A stretch of DNA of 64,000 nt from assembly GCF_000242455.2 (NCBI RefSeq), contig NC_019892.1, positions 6,086,744-6,150,743 on the forward strand, written 5' to 3'. The notes beneath the pieces are model-generated. The model did not search any database. It had not been told where the DNA came from and worked only from the letters and a program-made list of their open reading frames with translations. This DNA is from Singulisphaera acidiphila DSM 18658. Its GTDB lineage: Bacteria; Planctomycetota; Planctomycetia; Isosphaerales; Isosphaeraceae. The position numbers and the translations under genes were made by a program. Of the stretch, positions 1-8,741 are shown one piece after another (position 1 is the stretch's first letter; every line of letters starts with the position of its first letter).

Positions 1-26
1 TCCAGATCCCCGTAGGAGGGTCGATT

Positions 27-1043
27 ATGAGGAAACAGCGTTTCGGTTTTACTCTCATTGAATTGCTTGTCGTGATCGCGATTATCGCTGTGTTGATCGC
101 CCTGCTGCTCCCGGCCGTGCAAGCGGCTCGCGAGGCGGCGCGCCGCTCGCAGTGTGTCAACAACCTGAAGCAGTTGGGGTTGGCGATGCACAACTATGAG
201 AGCGTCAACAGTTCACTGCCGCCCGGCCAAAAGTCGTGCTGCTGGGGAACCTGGCTCGTCTTCCTACTGCCTCAGATTGAACAGCAGGCGCTCTTCAATG
301 CCTGGAACTTCGGCGGCGATCTCGTCTACCTTAATGGCCAATACGACGCACCCCTGCGTTACGGCGGAGTGGCCAACGGCACGGTAACGGCATCGCGGGT
401 CAACGCCTACATGTGCCCCAGTGATGGCACCGCCACCAGTTTGTCGGGCATCGGACCGACCGTGGGAAGCGTCACGTACAAGGTCACGTCACAGAACTAT
501 GTCGTCAACTACGGCAACCTGCACACGGCGCAGCCGGCCTCCTTTGACTTCGGCGGGACCACGTTTACGTTTGGTGGTGCACCATTCACGGACATGAACA
601 CGCCCGCCACTGGGATGGGTGGTCAGAAGGTGGTGGGTTTCTCCGGGATCTCCGATGGTCTGAGCAATACCGTGCTCGTGTCGGAGATCGTTGTCGGAAC
701 GGGGACGGGAGGGCAGTACGGTGCTCCCTTCGATCTCCGAGGCTTCTCGTGGTGGGGCAGCGCCGCGAGTTTCACGAGTTGGCTGGCCCCCAACTCCTCG
801 CTGCCCGACGTGACCGAGAGCCGGGACTATTGCGTATACCCCTACCAGATGAATCCCCCCTGTGTTGAGCCGACCGCCACACTGCCCAGGCTCAACGGAG
901 TCCGCAGCCGGCATTCGGGTGGAGTCAACGCCACGATGGGCGACGGCTCGGTCCGATTCTTCAAGAACTCGATCAGCCTACCCGTCTGGCGGGCCCTCTC
1001 GACAACCAGGGGCACAGAGGTTCTCAGTTCCGACTCCTACTGA
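27..1043 (+). CDS. DUF1559 family protein with prepilin-type N-terminus
   Basis: The 338-residue protein opens with a basic leader and a GFTLIELLVVIAIIA-type prepilin methylation helix (residues 7-35), followed by the AREAARRSQC..NLKQLGLA motif typical of planctomycete DUF1559 proteins. Near the C-terminus it has the family hallmark RHSGG...GDGSVRF. An AGGAGGG ribosome site lies about 6 bases before the ATG. DUF1559 proteins are greatly expanded in Planctomycetes and are thought to be exported pseudopilin-like surface proteins; their exact role is not known. The gene stands alone here and is closed by a strong hairpin just after its stop. Length and both ends match intact family members. Confidence 0.93.
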   Translation: MRKQRFGFTLIELLVVIAIIAVLIALLLPAVQAAREAARRSQCVNNLKQLGLAMHNYESVNSSLPPGQKSCCWGTWLVFLLPQIEQQALFNAWNFGGDLVYLNGQYDAPLRYGGVANGTVTASRVNAYMCPSDGTATSLSGIGPTVGSVTYKVTSQNYVVNYGNLHTAQPASFDFGGTTFTFGGAPFTDMNTPATGMGGQKVVGFSGISDGLSNTVLVSEIVVGTGTGGQYGAPFDLRGFSWWGSAASFTSWLAPNSSLPDVTESRDYCVYPYQMNPPCVEPTATLPRLNGVRSRHSGGVNATMGDGSVRFFKNSISLPVWRALSTTRGTEVLSSDSY

Positions 1044-1044
1044 G

Positions 1045-1095
1045 AAGAGAGCCTGTGAGAGGTCCACTCTACAGGACACCTCTCACAGGCTCTTT
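1045..1095 (+). terminator. Hairpin terminator after the DUF1559 gene
   Basis: A 16-bp perfect inverted repeat (AGAGCCTGTGAGAGGT at 1048-1063 with its complement at 1078-1093) starts two bases after the stop codon and ends in a short T run. The position and form fit a rho-independent terminator. Confidence 0.75.
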
Positions 1096-1209
1096 GAGCG
1101 GCTTGCTTTCGTTCGGAGGGATTGGCCGAGCAAGGAATCCGGAGGATGCAAGAGGCGAGGACGAATTCCCGCCCTTCGATTGATCGGCCGGCTTTTGCAA
1201 ACTGTATCC

Positions 1210-1265
1210 AAAAACGAATGCGGGCCACGGAGGTTTTCACCAACCGTGGCCCGCATTCGTTTTTT
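1210..1265. terminator. Long bidirectional hairpin terminator
   Basis: A 21-bp perfect inverted repeat (1210-1230 and 1244-1265) has an A tract at its left outer edge and a T tract at its right outer edge, so it can act as a terminator on either strand. It lies between the DUF1559 gene and the IS66 remnant. Its AAAAACGAATGCGGG arm resembles the arms at 11441-11481 and 53847-53925. Confidence 0.7.
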
Positions 1266-1320
1266 CGGTTGAGGTTGCAACCTGTGTTTACTTGAGGGGC
1301 AGCATCTCCCAGCCACAATC

Positions 1321-1909
1321 AGAGAAGAATCGAGCGATGGGTCGCTTGCTGTGCCGACCAACGCCTTGAAGTAGGCTGTGGCTGCATTGGATCCTGGGGC
1401 CCAAGCCGTTGGCCGTCTCGGGAACAGGAGCAGCGGTGGTTCGGGACTGGTAGAGGGGACAGGCGAGCGAGTGACGGCGATGGTGCGTGGCCCGTCGTAA
1501 CTTCTCAGGAAGTTCAATTGCTTGATCGACGATCGGATTGGGATCATTCGCGGTCAGTGTGGCGCTACAGCGTCCGCAGTGTGACGGCTTGTGATCGATG
1601 GTGGGCCGGGGGAGAGGGGGGCAGAATCACACGTTCATGTTTGGAGTGCCCGGTCTGGCCGTCGCGGGGCAGCGGTCTGGGCGGTCGAGGAACGCCTCGC
1701 TTGTGCCGGGGCCCATCGGAGGATGGAGGACGGGAGGAGTTGGACGAATTCTGCTTGAGCTTGGCTTCGAGTTGAGCCACCTGTTCCGTCAAGACCCCGA
1801 TGCGGGCCGAGAGTTGTGTGGCAAATGCCTTGAACTGGCGCAGGTAGACCTGAGCCGCTATCGGAAGCGTGGCGAAAAATTCGTCAGAGAGTGGTGGAGG
1901 CATTGTCAT
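1321..1909 (-). pseudogene. IS66-family transposase, N-terminal remnant, frameshifted
   Basis: The reading frame from the ATG at 1909 encodes a coiled-coil segment with VLTEQVAQLEAKLKQNSSNS and a serine-rich PPSSDGP stretch, the typical N-terminus of IS66 TnpC transposases, followed by a GQTGHSKHERVILPP segment. That frame stops at 1565. Continuing in another frame from the C/G-rich run near 1612-1622 restores the IS66 zinc-site region: HKPSHCGRC, then VDQAIELPE, a CP..Q motif and GLGPRIQ. At least one frameshift therefore separates the two parts. The catalytic DDE domain is missing. This is a decayed insertion-sequence fragment without detectable ends. Confidence 0.75.
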
Positions 1910-2234
1910 GAAAATGATACTACCATGCCTTAGACAATCGCGCAAGGCCGTGAACGGTTGCTTTTTTTCTCCCATTTCACTCTGGGCTCTTGACGCAGCG
2001 GCAGAGCGACGTCTAGGATGTGGCACGTCAATTCGACCTATGATGTAAAAATGCACGTGCGGTGGCTGTCGGCAAAGACTCCGTGGCGAACCTGGTCGAC
2101 GCAGACTCATCGTCCGAAGACAGGACCCTCTCGTTCGCGGCGCTCGGCGGGCTTCTCCGAAAAATCACACTCCAACCTGGCGGGACCACCCGGCGGCTTG
2201 TGATAAGCCAATACCTTGATAATAGGGTGAGTTG
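1910..2234. other. Intergenic gap upstream of the DUF1573 gene
   Basis: This 325-bp stretch separates the IS66 remnant from the DUF1573 gene. I see no supported gene in it. It must hold the promoter of the envelope gene cluster, but no convincing -35/-10 pair at normal spacing could be picked out. Confidence 0.3.
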
Positions 2235-2966
2235 ATGGGAATCCGGAGAATAGTCCTTACTCTCCTCGCGGGGCTCATCTCTACGGCAAGCTTTCACCTC
2301 GCGTTGCGGCAGCGCCCCAGCCCCGCCCCCCTCATCCTGAGCCCGGTCACGCATGATTGCGGGACGGTCGAGGGTTCCAGGACCCTGGAGTTCCGGGCGT
2401 ACCTTAAGAACACGACGCCGTCTCCGATCTACGTCAATCAGGTTCTTACCGGCTGCGACTGCACCACCTCCGAGATGCGAGGGGCTGAGGTCTCGCCGTT
2501 CGGCTCCGTTTCGTTCCCCCTGAAATGGCGTCTGAATGGCAGACGTGGGTCCACCTCCACCAGCGCGTCTGTGGAGTACCGGGTCAGCCCCGACTCGCCG
2601 TTCGTCGTCACGACGCCGTTGACGTTGACGTGTCATGTCGTCGAGGAATACACCGTCTCCCCGAGTCATTTGGTGTTCTCCTCTGACGACGAGCGGACGC
2701 GCCTCGAGTTCCACACGAACCCCGGGCGGCCCTTGGTCCGTATCAATCGCCTGGAATCGACGCACCCGGCCATCCAAGCCGTGCTCGAACCGTCTCCGAC
2801 GGATTCAGGGCGGCAGGTTGTCCTCGTTTCCTTGTCGTCACGTCAGTGGGGCCCCGTCGAGGGTAAGGACGCGGCGTTGATTATCCACACGACGTGCGAA
2901 CACCAGCCGACGTTTGAGGTCCCCGTTCGCGTGGCGGCGGATGCCAGACCAGTGAAATCGGGATAA
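2235..2966 (+). CDS. DUF1573-type secreted protein
   Basis: The 243-residue protein has an N-terminal hydrophobic signal or anchor segment (about residues 4-22). It then carries the DUF1573 pattern: a beta-rich domain beginning with HDCGTVEGSR..EFRAYLKNTT and the family's Cys-x-Cys motif, TGCDCTT (C74 and C76). A second Ig-like repeat follows from about residue 130. DUF1573 proteins are common in Planctomycetes and Bacteroidetes and are taken to be exported proteins of unknown function. I used the ATG at 2235; a TTG directly before it is possible. The gene leads a four-gene co-directional cluster (2235-5834). Confidence 0.8.
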   Translation: MGIRRIVLTLLAGLISTASFHLALRQRPSPAPLILSPVTHDCGTVEGSRTLEFRAYLKNTTPSPIYVNQVLTGCDCTTSEMRGAEVSPFGSVSFPLKWRLNGRRGSTSTSASVEYRVSPDSPFVVTTPLTLTCHVVEEYTVSPSHLVFSSDDERTRLEFHTNPGRPLVRINRLESTHPAIQAVLEPSPTDSGRQVVLVSLSSRQWGPVEGKDAALIIHTTCEHQPTFEVPVRVAADARPVKSG

Positions 2967-3063
2967 GAGTCATCAAGATCAGATTCAGTTGCTTGGTGTG
3001 CTGACGGCATGTGTTTGTCAGCGGTGGTGTCCTTCCCCGGGTTCCGAACGATGGAGAACCGCC

Positions 3064-3435
3064 ATGATGCGTCTCACGAAGAGCCGGCTGTTGGTCGCGT
3101 GTGTTGTTTGTGCGGGTCCGTTGCTCGTGCTAACGGTCGCTCTCGGGGCACCGTGCCCCGACAACGGTCCGGTCAATTCCCTCTGTCCCGGCGTTACGTC
3201 GTCGGGTTGCAACGGGACCGCAGCCAACTGTAGCAGTGACAATAAGGAAGTCATCGCGGAAGGGAACTTCGCCTGCGGTAAGAATAAGGGGCAGAAGAAC
3301 TGCCGGACTGGGACCATGCAGGCGCTCTGCTACACCAAGTGGAAGTGCAAATGGGTCGTCCTGACGGGTTGTGTGCAGGACGACAACACCAAAGACGAGC
3401 ACAACGCCGCGACCATGACGTCGGATGGTTGCTGA
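3064..3435 (+). CDS. Small cysteine-rich secreted protein
   Basis: I do not recognise a named family. The 123-residue product begins with a basic n-region and a long hydrophobic stretch ending in VALGA, a clear Sec signal peptide. The mature part of about 90 residues contains ten cysteines, an even number that fits disulfide bonding outside the cytoplasm, and is otherwise rich in Asn, Lys, Gly and Thr. The ATG at 3064 was chosen because it places the signal peptide at the very N-terminus; an upstream start would add an unlikely Cys/Trp-rich extension. It lies 97 bp after the DUF1573 gene and 166 bp before the next secreted protein, so co-expression is likely. Confidence 0.65.
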   Translation: MMRLTKSRLLVACVVCAGPLLVLTVALGAPCPDNGPVNSLCPGVTSSGCNGTAANCSSDNKEVIAEGNFACGKNKGQKNCRTGTMQALCYTKWKCKWVVLTGCVQDDNTKDEHNAATMTSDGC

Positions 3436-3601
3436 ACTCACGTCGGCCCTCGCGTGTCTGCTGGCGTTGTGTCGACGACGGCCCGGCGGGCGCGTGTCAC
3501 GGGGGCAATGTGCCGCCGGGCTCAGGCGAGTTCGTGCGGGATGCGGCTTGTCGAGGGCGGAGCGCCCTCGACAGGCGTCTTTTTCGGGAGAGGGCGGCGC
3601 T

Positions 3602-4666
3602 ATGAGGGTCCTGACGAGCCTCCTGATTGCCTGCGGTGCGGTCGCCGCGCCGGGTGTCGACGACGCATCGCACCACGGCGAGATCCGCGCGATCGAGCAG
3701 AGGGTTTTAGAGCATCGGACCCGCATCAAGTCCGGCATCTTCACGGTTCAGTGGACCCACAAGAGTCTGAGTCAAGGGGTCTTGGAGTCCCAGGTCAATC
3801 GGTCGGTGCGGATCTGGGTCGATGGGGATTCGATTCGCGGTGACTTCGCCAGGGTCTACCCACAGGACTCTCCGCGGGCGGGCGAGACCTTCCGCGAGAC
3901 GATCTCCGTCCACAGCGGTGTGCTGCGGCATTATTCCGACCAGCAGTTCCCCGGCGGGGGCCGGTTGGCGACCGAAATCCTCCCGCTCAACGGCACCCAC
4001 GCGCGGACCTACACGGTCCCCGACCCGCGCCTGGTCGGGATGAGCCCCTCCTCCTTCCTCAACCTTATCCACGCTTCGTTACACCAGTGGGTTGGGAAGG
4101 CCTCCTTCGCCAAGGACGCGGTGCTGAGCATCGAGGACTTCGCCGGCGAGCGGGCCCACCGGGTCTCCTTCACGCTCCCGGAGGGCGTCACCGCGTCTCT
4201 GTGGTTCTACGACGCCAAACTATCTGTGGCGTGCATCGACGTAAGCCAATTTCACATTCGTGAGCGAGTCGAATCCACCTATGACACGGTCGACGGCTAC
4301 GGGTGGTTTCCGAGCAAGGCCGTCTACCGCAGGTGGGAGAGCAAGGATCTCGTCACCGAGGACGTGACCGACATAAAGGTCGAGCAGATCAATCAGCCGA
4401 TCGACCCCGCCGTCTTCGACTTCCCCGGTATGGGCCTACCTGAGGGCACCGTGATCTCTGACCGGACGCGTGAGGGGAGCAAGGACCTGGTGCTGACCGC
4501 CACGGGCTTGAAAGAATGGAAGGACGACCTGCCGGAGCGCGGCCTGATGCCATCCGACGGCAGGTCGAGGGTCACCACACTGCTTGTCTTCAACGGGGTC
4601 ATTTTCCTGGTGTTGGCTCTGTACTTTATCTTCGGCCGTGGGCGCCCTTCGGGCGGCCCGACTTAA
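3602..4666 (+). CDS. Secreted protein with C-terminal membrane anchor, function unknown
   Basis: The 354-residue protein starts with a short signal-like segment (residues 1-17) and ends in one hydrophobic helix (about residues 327-345) followed by FGRGRPSGG, so it is probably exported and held in the membrane by its C-terminus. The central part is beta-rich, with segments such as GIFTVQWTHKS and YDTVDGYGWFPSKAVYR, and loosely recalls outer-membrane lipoprotein-sorting (LolA-like) folds. That resemblance is a guess. I chose the ATG at 3602 because a GGGAG site lies upstream and the signal segment begins there; the frame is open further upstream. The gene lies in the DUF1573/Cys-rich cluster and ends 70 bp before the OpgC-like gene. 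Confidence 0.65.
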   Translation: MRVLTSLLIACGAVAAPGVDDASHHGEIRAIEQRVLEHRTRIKSGIFTVQWTHKSLSQGVLESQVNRSVRIWVDGDSIRGDFARVYPQDSPRAGETFRETISVHSGVLRHYSDQQFPGGGRLATEILPLNGTHARTYTVPDPRLVGMSPSSFLNLIHASLHQWVGKASFAKDAVLSIEDFAGERAHRVSFTLPEGVTASLWFYDAKLSVACIDVSQFHIRERVESTYDTVDGYGWFPSKAVYRRWESKDLVTEDVTDIKVEQINQPIDPAVFDFPGMGLPEGTVISDRTREGSKDLVLTATGLKEWKDDLPERGLMPSDGRSRVTTLLVFNGVIFLVLALYFIFGRGRPSGGPT

Positions 4667-4736
4667 ACCGGTGTGGTCCGCCCGCGATGCCTTTGCCCCG
4701 CCGGGGGAGTGTCACCCTTGGGGGCCTCAAGGGGGT

Positions 4737-5834
4737 ATGCCTACCGAGGACATGGACGGCCCGGGTCACCAGGAGGCCCGGCCGCGACGTGACCCACGGT
4801 TCGATGTTGGACGCGGTGCAGCGCTCTGGATTATTTTTAGTGATCATATCTCTGGGAATATCGTCAAGCAGTTCACGCCGGTCAGCCTTGGCTTCTCCGA
4901 CATGGCGGAAGTGTTCGTCTTCCTCTCCGGCTATGTGGGTGGTGTCGCCTCCCGCGGGCGGATTCGGCGCGAGGGGACTTGGGGCGGGTTCCGGCGGGCC
5001 TTCATCCGGATGGGGCAGATTTACCTCGCGATGGTACTCACCCTCATCGTGCTCGATCTGACATCCGCTTGGCTGGGGGCTTGGTTCCCAAACTTGTTAG
5101 TCCGTGGCGCACACCGCGAGGCCGTTCCCGACAGCCTGGGTGCCTGGCTGCTCGATGTCGTCCTCCTCCGCGAACTCGCCAGCGAAGCGGCCGTCCTGAC
5201 CCTCTACTTTTGGTTTAGCTTGCTCCTGCCCGCCGCCGTGTGGCTGGCGACGCGGAGGCCGGGATTGCTTGCACTCGCCTCGTTCGCGTTCTATGTTAGT
5301 GCCCAACTCTTCCCCGACTCTATGGCCCCGCCCGGCCTTTGGGGTGGCGCCTGGTATTTCAACCCGTTTGCCTGGCAGATGGTTTTCCTATCAGGCGTCC
5401 TGCTCAGTGTCTCCCGGGACCTGCGGGCCCGCCTCCCGCGCGGGCGGTCGGCCGTCGTCGCCTCGGTGCTTGTCCTGGAGGGTGCCTTCCTCGCGAGACT
5501 TTTCCTGAGCAAGGACTTCATACCCTTGACCGGCAAGGCCAACCTCGAAGCCCTCCGGGTCCTGCATTTCGGCGCCCTCTTGATCGTCGCTCGGGTCTTG
5601 ATGAGGCCATCAACGCCCCTCTGGGAGTCTCGCTGGCTAAAGCCGCTGGTTCTCTGTGGTCGGAACTCTTTGATGGTTTTCTGCGTCGGAGTTATTCTGG
5701 CGGCGGTTGCGACGACGTTCCTGGATTCGGTCGGCTACGCGATGTTAGGGCAGGTCGTCGCCAATCTCTCGGGGTGGTTGTTGCTAACAACGACCGCTGC
5801 GTTATGGACCGTGGCGAAGCGTGTAATGAGGTGA
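4737..5834 (+). CDS. OpgC-like membrane acyltransferase
   Basis: The 365-residue integral membrane protein begins RDPRFDVGRGAALWIIFSDH, resembling the opening of OpgC/acyltransferase-3 type proteins, and then has about ten hydrophobic segments. OpgC succinylates osmoregulated periplasmic glucans in Proteobacteria; in planctomycetes the acceptor is unknown and may be another surface glycan. The ATG at 4737, preceded by AAGGGGG, gives a start that fits the conserved motif. No opgG or opgH gene is nearby, so only the enzyme class is supported. It is the last gene of the 2235-5834 cluster of exported proteins, which suggests modification of an envelope component. Confidence 0.75.
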   Translation: MPTEDMDGPGHQEARPRRDPRFDVGRGAALWIIFSDHISGNIVKQFTPVSLGFSDMAEVFVFLSGYVGGVASRGRIRREGTWGGFRRAFIRMGQIYLAMVLTLIVLDLTSAWLGAWFPNLLVRGAHREAVPDSLGAWLLDVVLLRELASEAAVLTLYFWFSLLLPAAVWLATRRPGLLALASFAFYVSAQLFPDSMAPPGLWGGAWYFNPFAWQMVFLSGVLLSVSRDLRARLPRGRSAVVASVLVLEGAFLARLFLSKDFIPLTGKANLEALRVLHFGALLIVARVLMRPSTPLWESRWLKPLVLCGRNSLMVFCVGVILAAVATTFLDSVGYAMLGQVVANLSGWLLLTTTAALWTVAKRVMR

Positions 5835-6464
5835 ACGGCAGGTGTCCGGGGGGCGAGTGTTGGCAGCTTAGAGACCTGGGTGTGAACGTCGGTAACGGGA
5901 ACAGGATCACGTCGCCGGATACCGTCCCGTTTGCCCTCTGGTGTGCGGCCCGACACATCGCCGGTTTTGCCGAGGCCCTCTGGACGACCGTCTCTGCGGG
6001 TGGAGATAACGACACGAACTGTGCAATCGTCGGCGGCATCGTCATCTTGGCAAACGGCCTGGAGTCGATCCCGAAGTCATGGCTGGCTGCTCGGGAGCCT
6101 CTGGGATGAGAGTCCCTAACCTGAGTTGCTCGCCCTGAGAACGCCGTGGTTCGTCCCTGGGAGGGAGGCCCACTCCCATAACTCGCGGAACCCCTGGCAG
6201 GTATGTAGCGGTTCAGAACCGCGCCGTCTCCAATACCGCCATGATCTTGGTGTATTGGAGAACCGGAGGAAGTGATCGAGGATGTCCCTGAAGCCACATC
6301 GCAGAGCCGGGTCGCTTGTGCTGTCGGTACTCGGCGAACCTCGCCAACACCCGTCAACTTGGTACAAGAGATATCGATGAACCTGCTGACCCGTTTCCAG
6401 CGGACGAACGAGGGGAGCGGGCCACCGTATGATGGGCCGTTGACCGCCAGCTAGATGATAGCCA
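5835..6464. other. Gene-poor stretch before the IS element
   Basis: This 630-bp region has only short overlapping frames on both strands with no recognisable protein. The one structure I see is a modest inverted repeat, TCTCCAATAC at 6227-6236 with its complement at 6252-6261. The position next to an insertion sequence suggests degraded sequence. Confidence 0.35.
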
Positions 6465-6488
6465 CTAAGCTTGACTTTTGCCGTTTTG
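6465..6488 (+). repeat. Left terminal inverted repeat of the IS
   Basis: Its inner 18 bases are identical to the reverse complement of 8135-8152. The outer six bases match only in part. Confidence 0.75.
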
Positions 6489-6565
6489 GGATACAAATGT
6501 GGCGAGCCTCCCTGGTGCAATGAGGGGTATGCACAGAGCCCTTCCTCGCACACAAGGAGGCCGCC

Positions 6566-8035
6566 ATGACCAGTTTAACCGATCGGACTCGCACGCGACT
6601 CTCCGTGAAGCAACTCCGGTTGCGGTTGCGGACCAACCGGCAGCAACAGGCTCGCAAGGCGCGAGCCGCACGGCGAAGGCTCGAACGAATTCACGAGCAA
6701 CTCCCCAAACAGGTCCGCACCGTCCTTGACCCCCTCGAACCCGTCTTTTCGCGGGCGGCCCATCGCCGGTTCATCCTCCTGGCCCTGGCCGCGATCCTGA
6801 CTCTGGGCGGACGCACGATCAACAACCTGCTCCGTGTCCTGGGAACCCTGGCGCCCGGGCACCCCAGCAGCTATCACCGCGTCTTCTCGCGCGACCGATG
6901 GTCGCTCGCCGCCCTGGCGCGCCGCTACATCGCCACGGTCCTCGCCAGTTTCGTGCCGCACGGGCCGATCCTCCTGGCCGGTGACGACACGGTCACCGAG
7001 CATCCCGGCCCTCATGTCTACGGCAAGGGACGCCATCGCGACCCGGTCCGCTCGACTCACACCTACACCGCGTTCCGCTGGGGGCATAAGTGGGTCGTCT
7101 TGGCCCTGCTCGTCCCCGTCCCCTGGGCCACGCGACGCTGGGCCTTGCCGCTGTTGATCGCGCTGTATCGAACCAAGGAGGATAACGCGAAGAGCGGGCG
7201 ACGGCACAAAACACCGCCCCAATTGCTCGGCCAATTGGTTCGTGTTTTGATGCGATGGTTCCCTGATCGGACCCTGGTCGTCACCGCCGACGGCGGCTAT
7301 GCGACCCACGAGTTGGCGGAATTGGCCGCACGGACCCCGAAGCGGCTGACCCTCGTCAGCTTGTTTTACCCCGATGCCAACCTGGTCGAACCACCGCCGC
7401 AATACGCGGGCCTGGGACGTCCTCGGGTCAAGGGAGCGAAGTTGCCCGGCCCGGCGGAAGTCGTCAAGGGGAGCCAGCAACGACAGGCCCTGGAAGTCGC
7501 CTGGTACGGCGGCGGCCGACGCCGTGTCGAGACCGTGACGGGGACCGGACTCTGGTACAAGGGAGGACGTCCCCTGGTGAACGTGCGCTGGGTCTTCGTC
7601 CACGACCGGGACGGCACGCACCGGGATGGATATTTCTTCACGACCGACGCCGCGATGAGCGTCACGTCGCTGATCGAGACCTACACCGCGCAGTGGAACA
7701 TCGAGACCACCTTCGAGGAAATCCGCTCTTACCTCCGCATGGAGACGACGCGCGGCTGGAGTCGAGACACGGTCCTGCGCGTGGGCCCCTGCCTGTTCGG
7801 GCTGTATACCCTGGTGACCTGGCTTTACTCTCGATTGCCGAGACGCGGGTCGCGGGTCGGCGGCGTGGACTGGCCGGGCAAACGTGATGTCACGTTCTCG
7901 GATGCGATCACGGCGGTCCGCCGCTGGTTGTGGCTGGAATGGGTTTTGGCGATCCCTGGTGATCGCGTGGTGTTCCAAAAGCTCACGCCCGGATTCCGGC
8001 AACTCCTGCTCAACGGCCTCGCCCCCGCGGCCTGA
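6566..8035 (+). CDS. IS4/IS701-like DDE transposase
   Basis: The 489-residue protein has the DDE transposase layout: GDDTVTEH with D140, a VTADGGY motif with D242, and a C-terminal YTAQWNIETTFEEIRSYL helix carrying the catalytic glutamate (E380 or E384). The Arg-rich N-terminus (residues 1-60) is probably for DNA binding. It catalyses movement of the surrounding element. An AAGGAGG site lies just before the ATG. The frame is complete and lies inside terminal inverted repeats. I am confident it is a transposase but less sure whether IS701 or another IS4-related family is the correct name. Confidence 0.88.
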   Translation: MTSLTDRTRTRLSVKQLRLRLRTNRQQQARKARAARRRLERIHEQLPKQVRTVLDPLEPVFSRAAHRRFILLALAAILTLGGRTINNLLRVLGTLAPGHPSSYHRVFSRDRWSLAALARRYIATVLASFVPHGPILLAGDDTVTEHPGPHVYGKGRHRDPVRSTHTYTAFRWGHKWVVLALLVPVPWATRRWALPLLIALYRTKEDNAKSGRRHKTPPQLLGQLVRVLMRWFPDRTLVVTADGGYATHELAELAARTPKRLTLVSLFYPDANLVEPPPQYAGLGRPRVKGAKLPGPAEVVKGSQQRQALEVAWYGGGRRRVETVTGTGLWYKGGRPLVNVRWVFVHDRDGTHRDGYFFTTDAAMSVTSLIETYTAQWNIETTFEEIRSYLRMETTRGWSRDTVLRVGPCLFGLYTLVTWLYSRLPRRGSRVGGVDWPGKRDVTFSDAITAVRRWLWLEWVLAIPGDRVVFQKLTPGFRQLLLNGLAPAA

Positions 8036-8134
8036 CCCCCCGCCAAGCCGCTTGTTACGCTCAAAAGCCCGGTCCGAGACGCCGTCGCAAGGGGTCTCCT
8101 CGGATCAGGGTGCGCGCTGGCACGACAAGGTCGT

Positions 8135-8158
8135 CAAAACGGCAAAAGTCAAACTAAG
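8135..8158 (-). repeat. Right terminal inverted repeat of the IS
   Basis: The perfect core 8135-8152 complements 6471-6488; a few outer matches extend to about 8158. Confidence 0.75.
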
Positions 8159-8234
8159 GCCGATTGCGTTATCCCCTGCATAGATCGCTGTCTGATACTG
8201 GGGCCGGTTCTGGCCTGACGATTCGCATTGACAG

Positions 8235-8284
8235 TTTCTCGATATCGGCATAGGGTCCGAGATGGTTCCCTGGATATCGAGAAA
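8235..8284. promoter_or_regulatory. 12-bp inverted repeat upstream of a small gene
   Basis: TTTCTCGATATC at 8235-8246 is perfectly complementary to 8273-8284, with a 26-bp spacer. It ends 18 bp before the ATG at 8303. It could be a bipartite operator or a hairpin in the leader; the sequence alone does not decide. Confidence 0.4.
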
Positions 8285-8302
8285 TTTCAAGTGGAGTTGG
8301 CG

Positions 8303-8638
8303 ATGAAAAGTCTCGTTGTCTTGTCAGTTTTCCTGCTGGGTGGTGCGGTTGTCGTGAAAGCGGAAGAGCCTGTGATTGATCCCGAGGCAATGCTTCAAAA
8401 GCTGAAAACCGAGAATGTCGAACTTGAAAAAGAAATTAAGGTGTTACGGGACAAACTGGATGTCCTTGAACAGAGAATTCTTAATAATAAGAATAGCCAA
8501 TTGGGATATGAAGTTAAATATGAATGGAATAAAAATGTAAGGAAGCACTATTTGCAGGACCTCAAAAAGGCGAACGAAGGATTGGAGAAAAACCAGTCAG
8601 CAAAGTTCCGAACTCTTCCCTATTCATCGTCGGATTGA
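8303..8638 (+). CDS. Small exported coiled-coil protein, unknown
   Basis: The 111-residue protein has a clean signal peptide (MKSLVVLSVFLLGGAVVVKA) and then a Lys/Glu-rich heptad pattern over about residues 29-65, indicating a short coiled coil, followed by a Lys/Asn-rich tail. I do not recognise a family. Starting at the ATG at 8303, with GTGGAG upstream, puts the signal peptide at the N-terminus; an upstream in-frame start would add 25 unlikely residues. The coding sequence is clearly more AT-rich than its neighbours (AAA, AAT and AAG codons). It sits between an IS element and a broken IS630 transposase, which suggests acquired DNA. Confidence 0.6.
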   Translation: MKSLVVLSVFLLGGAVVVKAEEPVIDPEAMLQKLKTENVELEKEIKVLRDKLDVLEQRILNNKNSQLGYEVKYEWNKNVRKHYLQDLKKANEGLEKNQSAKFRTLPYSSSD

Positions 8639-8741
8639 ACCCGTCCTATTGTGGCGTTGTAGGCGACTATTAGTACATCCCGGCTGAATCCGTCTGCCGC
8701 GGAGGCAATGAACTTACCGTTCCGGCCCCATTTCTCAGTCT

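Larger units (their letters stand above)
6465..8158 (+). mobile_element. Insertion sequence of the IS4/IS701-like DDE group
   Basis: One transposase gene is bounded by inverted repeats. The 18-bp core TTGACTTTTGCCGTTTTG at 6471-6488 is perfectly complementary to 8135-8152, and the match continues outward with mismatches to about 6465 and 8158, giving an element of roughly 1.69 kb. I could not fix a target-site duplication; only GCC is shared at the flanks. The repeats and intact gene suggest a complete, possibly recent insertion. Confidence 0.8.

Noticed and set aside
489..914. Long minus-strand open frame inside the DUF1559 gene
   Set aside because: It lies opposite a well-supported gene, and its translation has no known motif; it is a frame shadow in GC-rich DNA.
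5692..6357. 221-codon minus-strand frame after the OpgC-like gene
   Set aside because: It overlaps the end of the OpgC-like gene in antisense, is rich in Ser/Pro/Arg without motifs and lacks a good start site.
6465..8158. Short direct repeat GCC at the IS borders as target duplication
   Set aside because: Three matching bases are too few to distinguish from chance, and the exact ends are not fixed.
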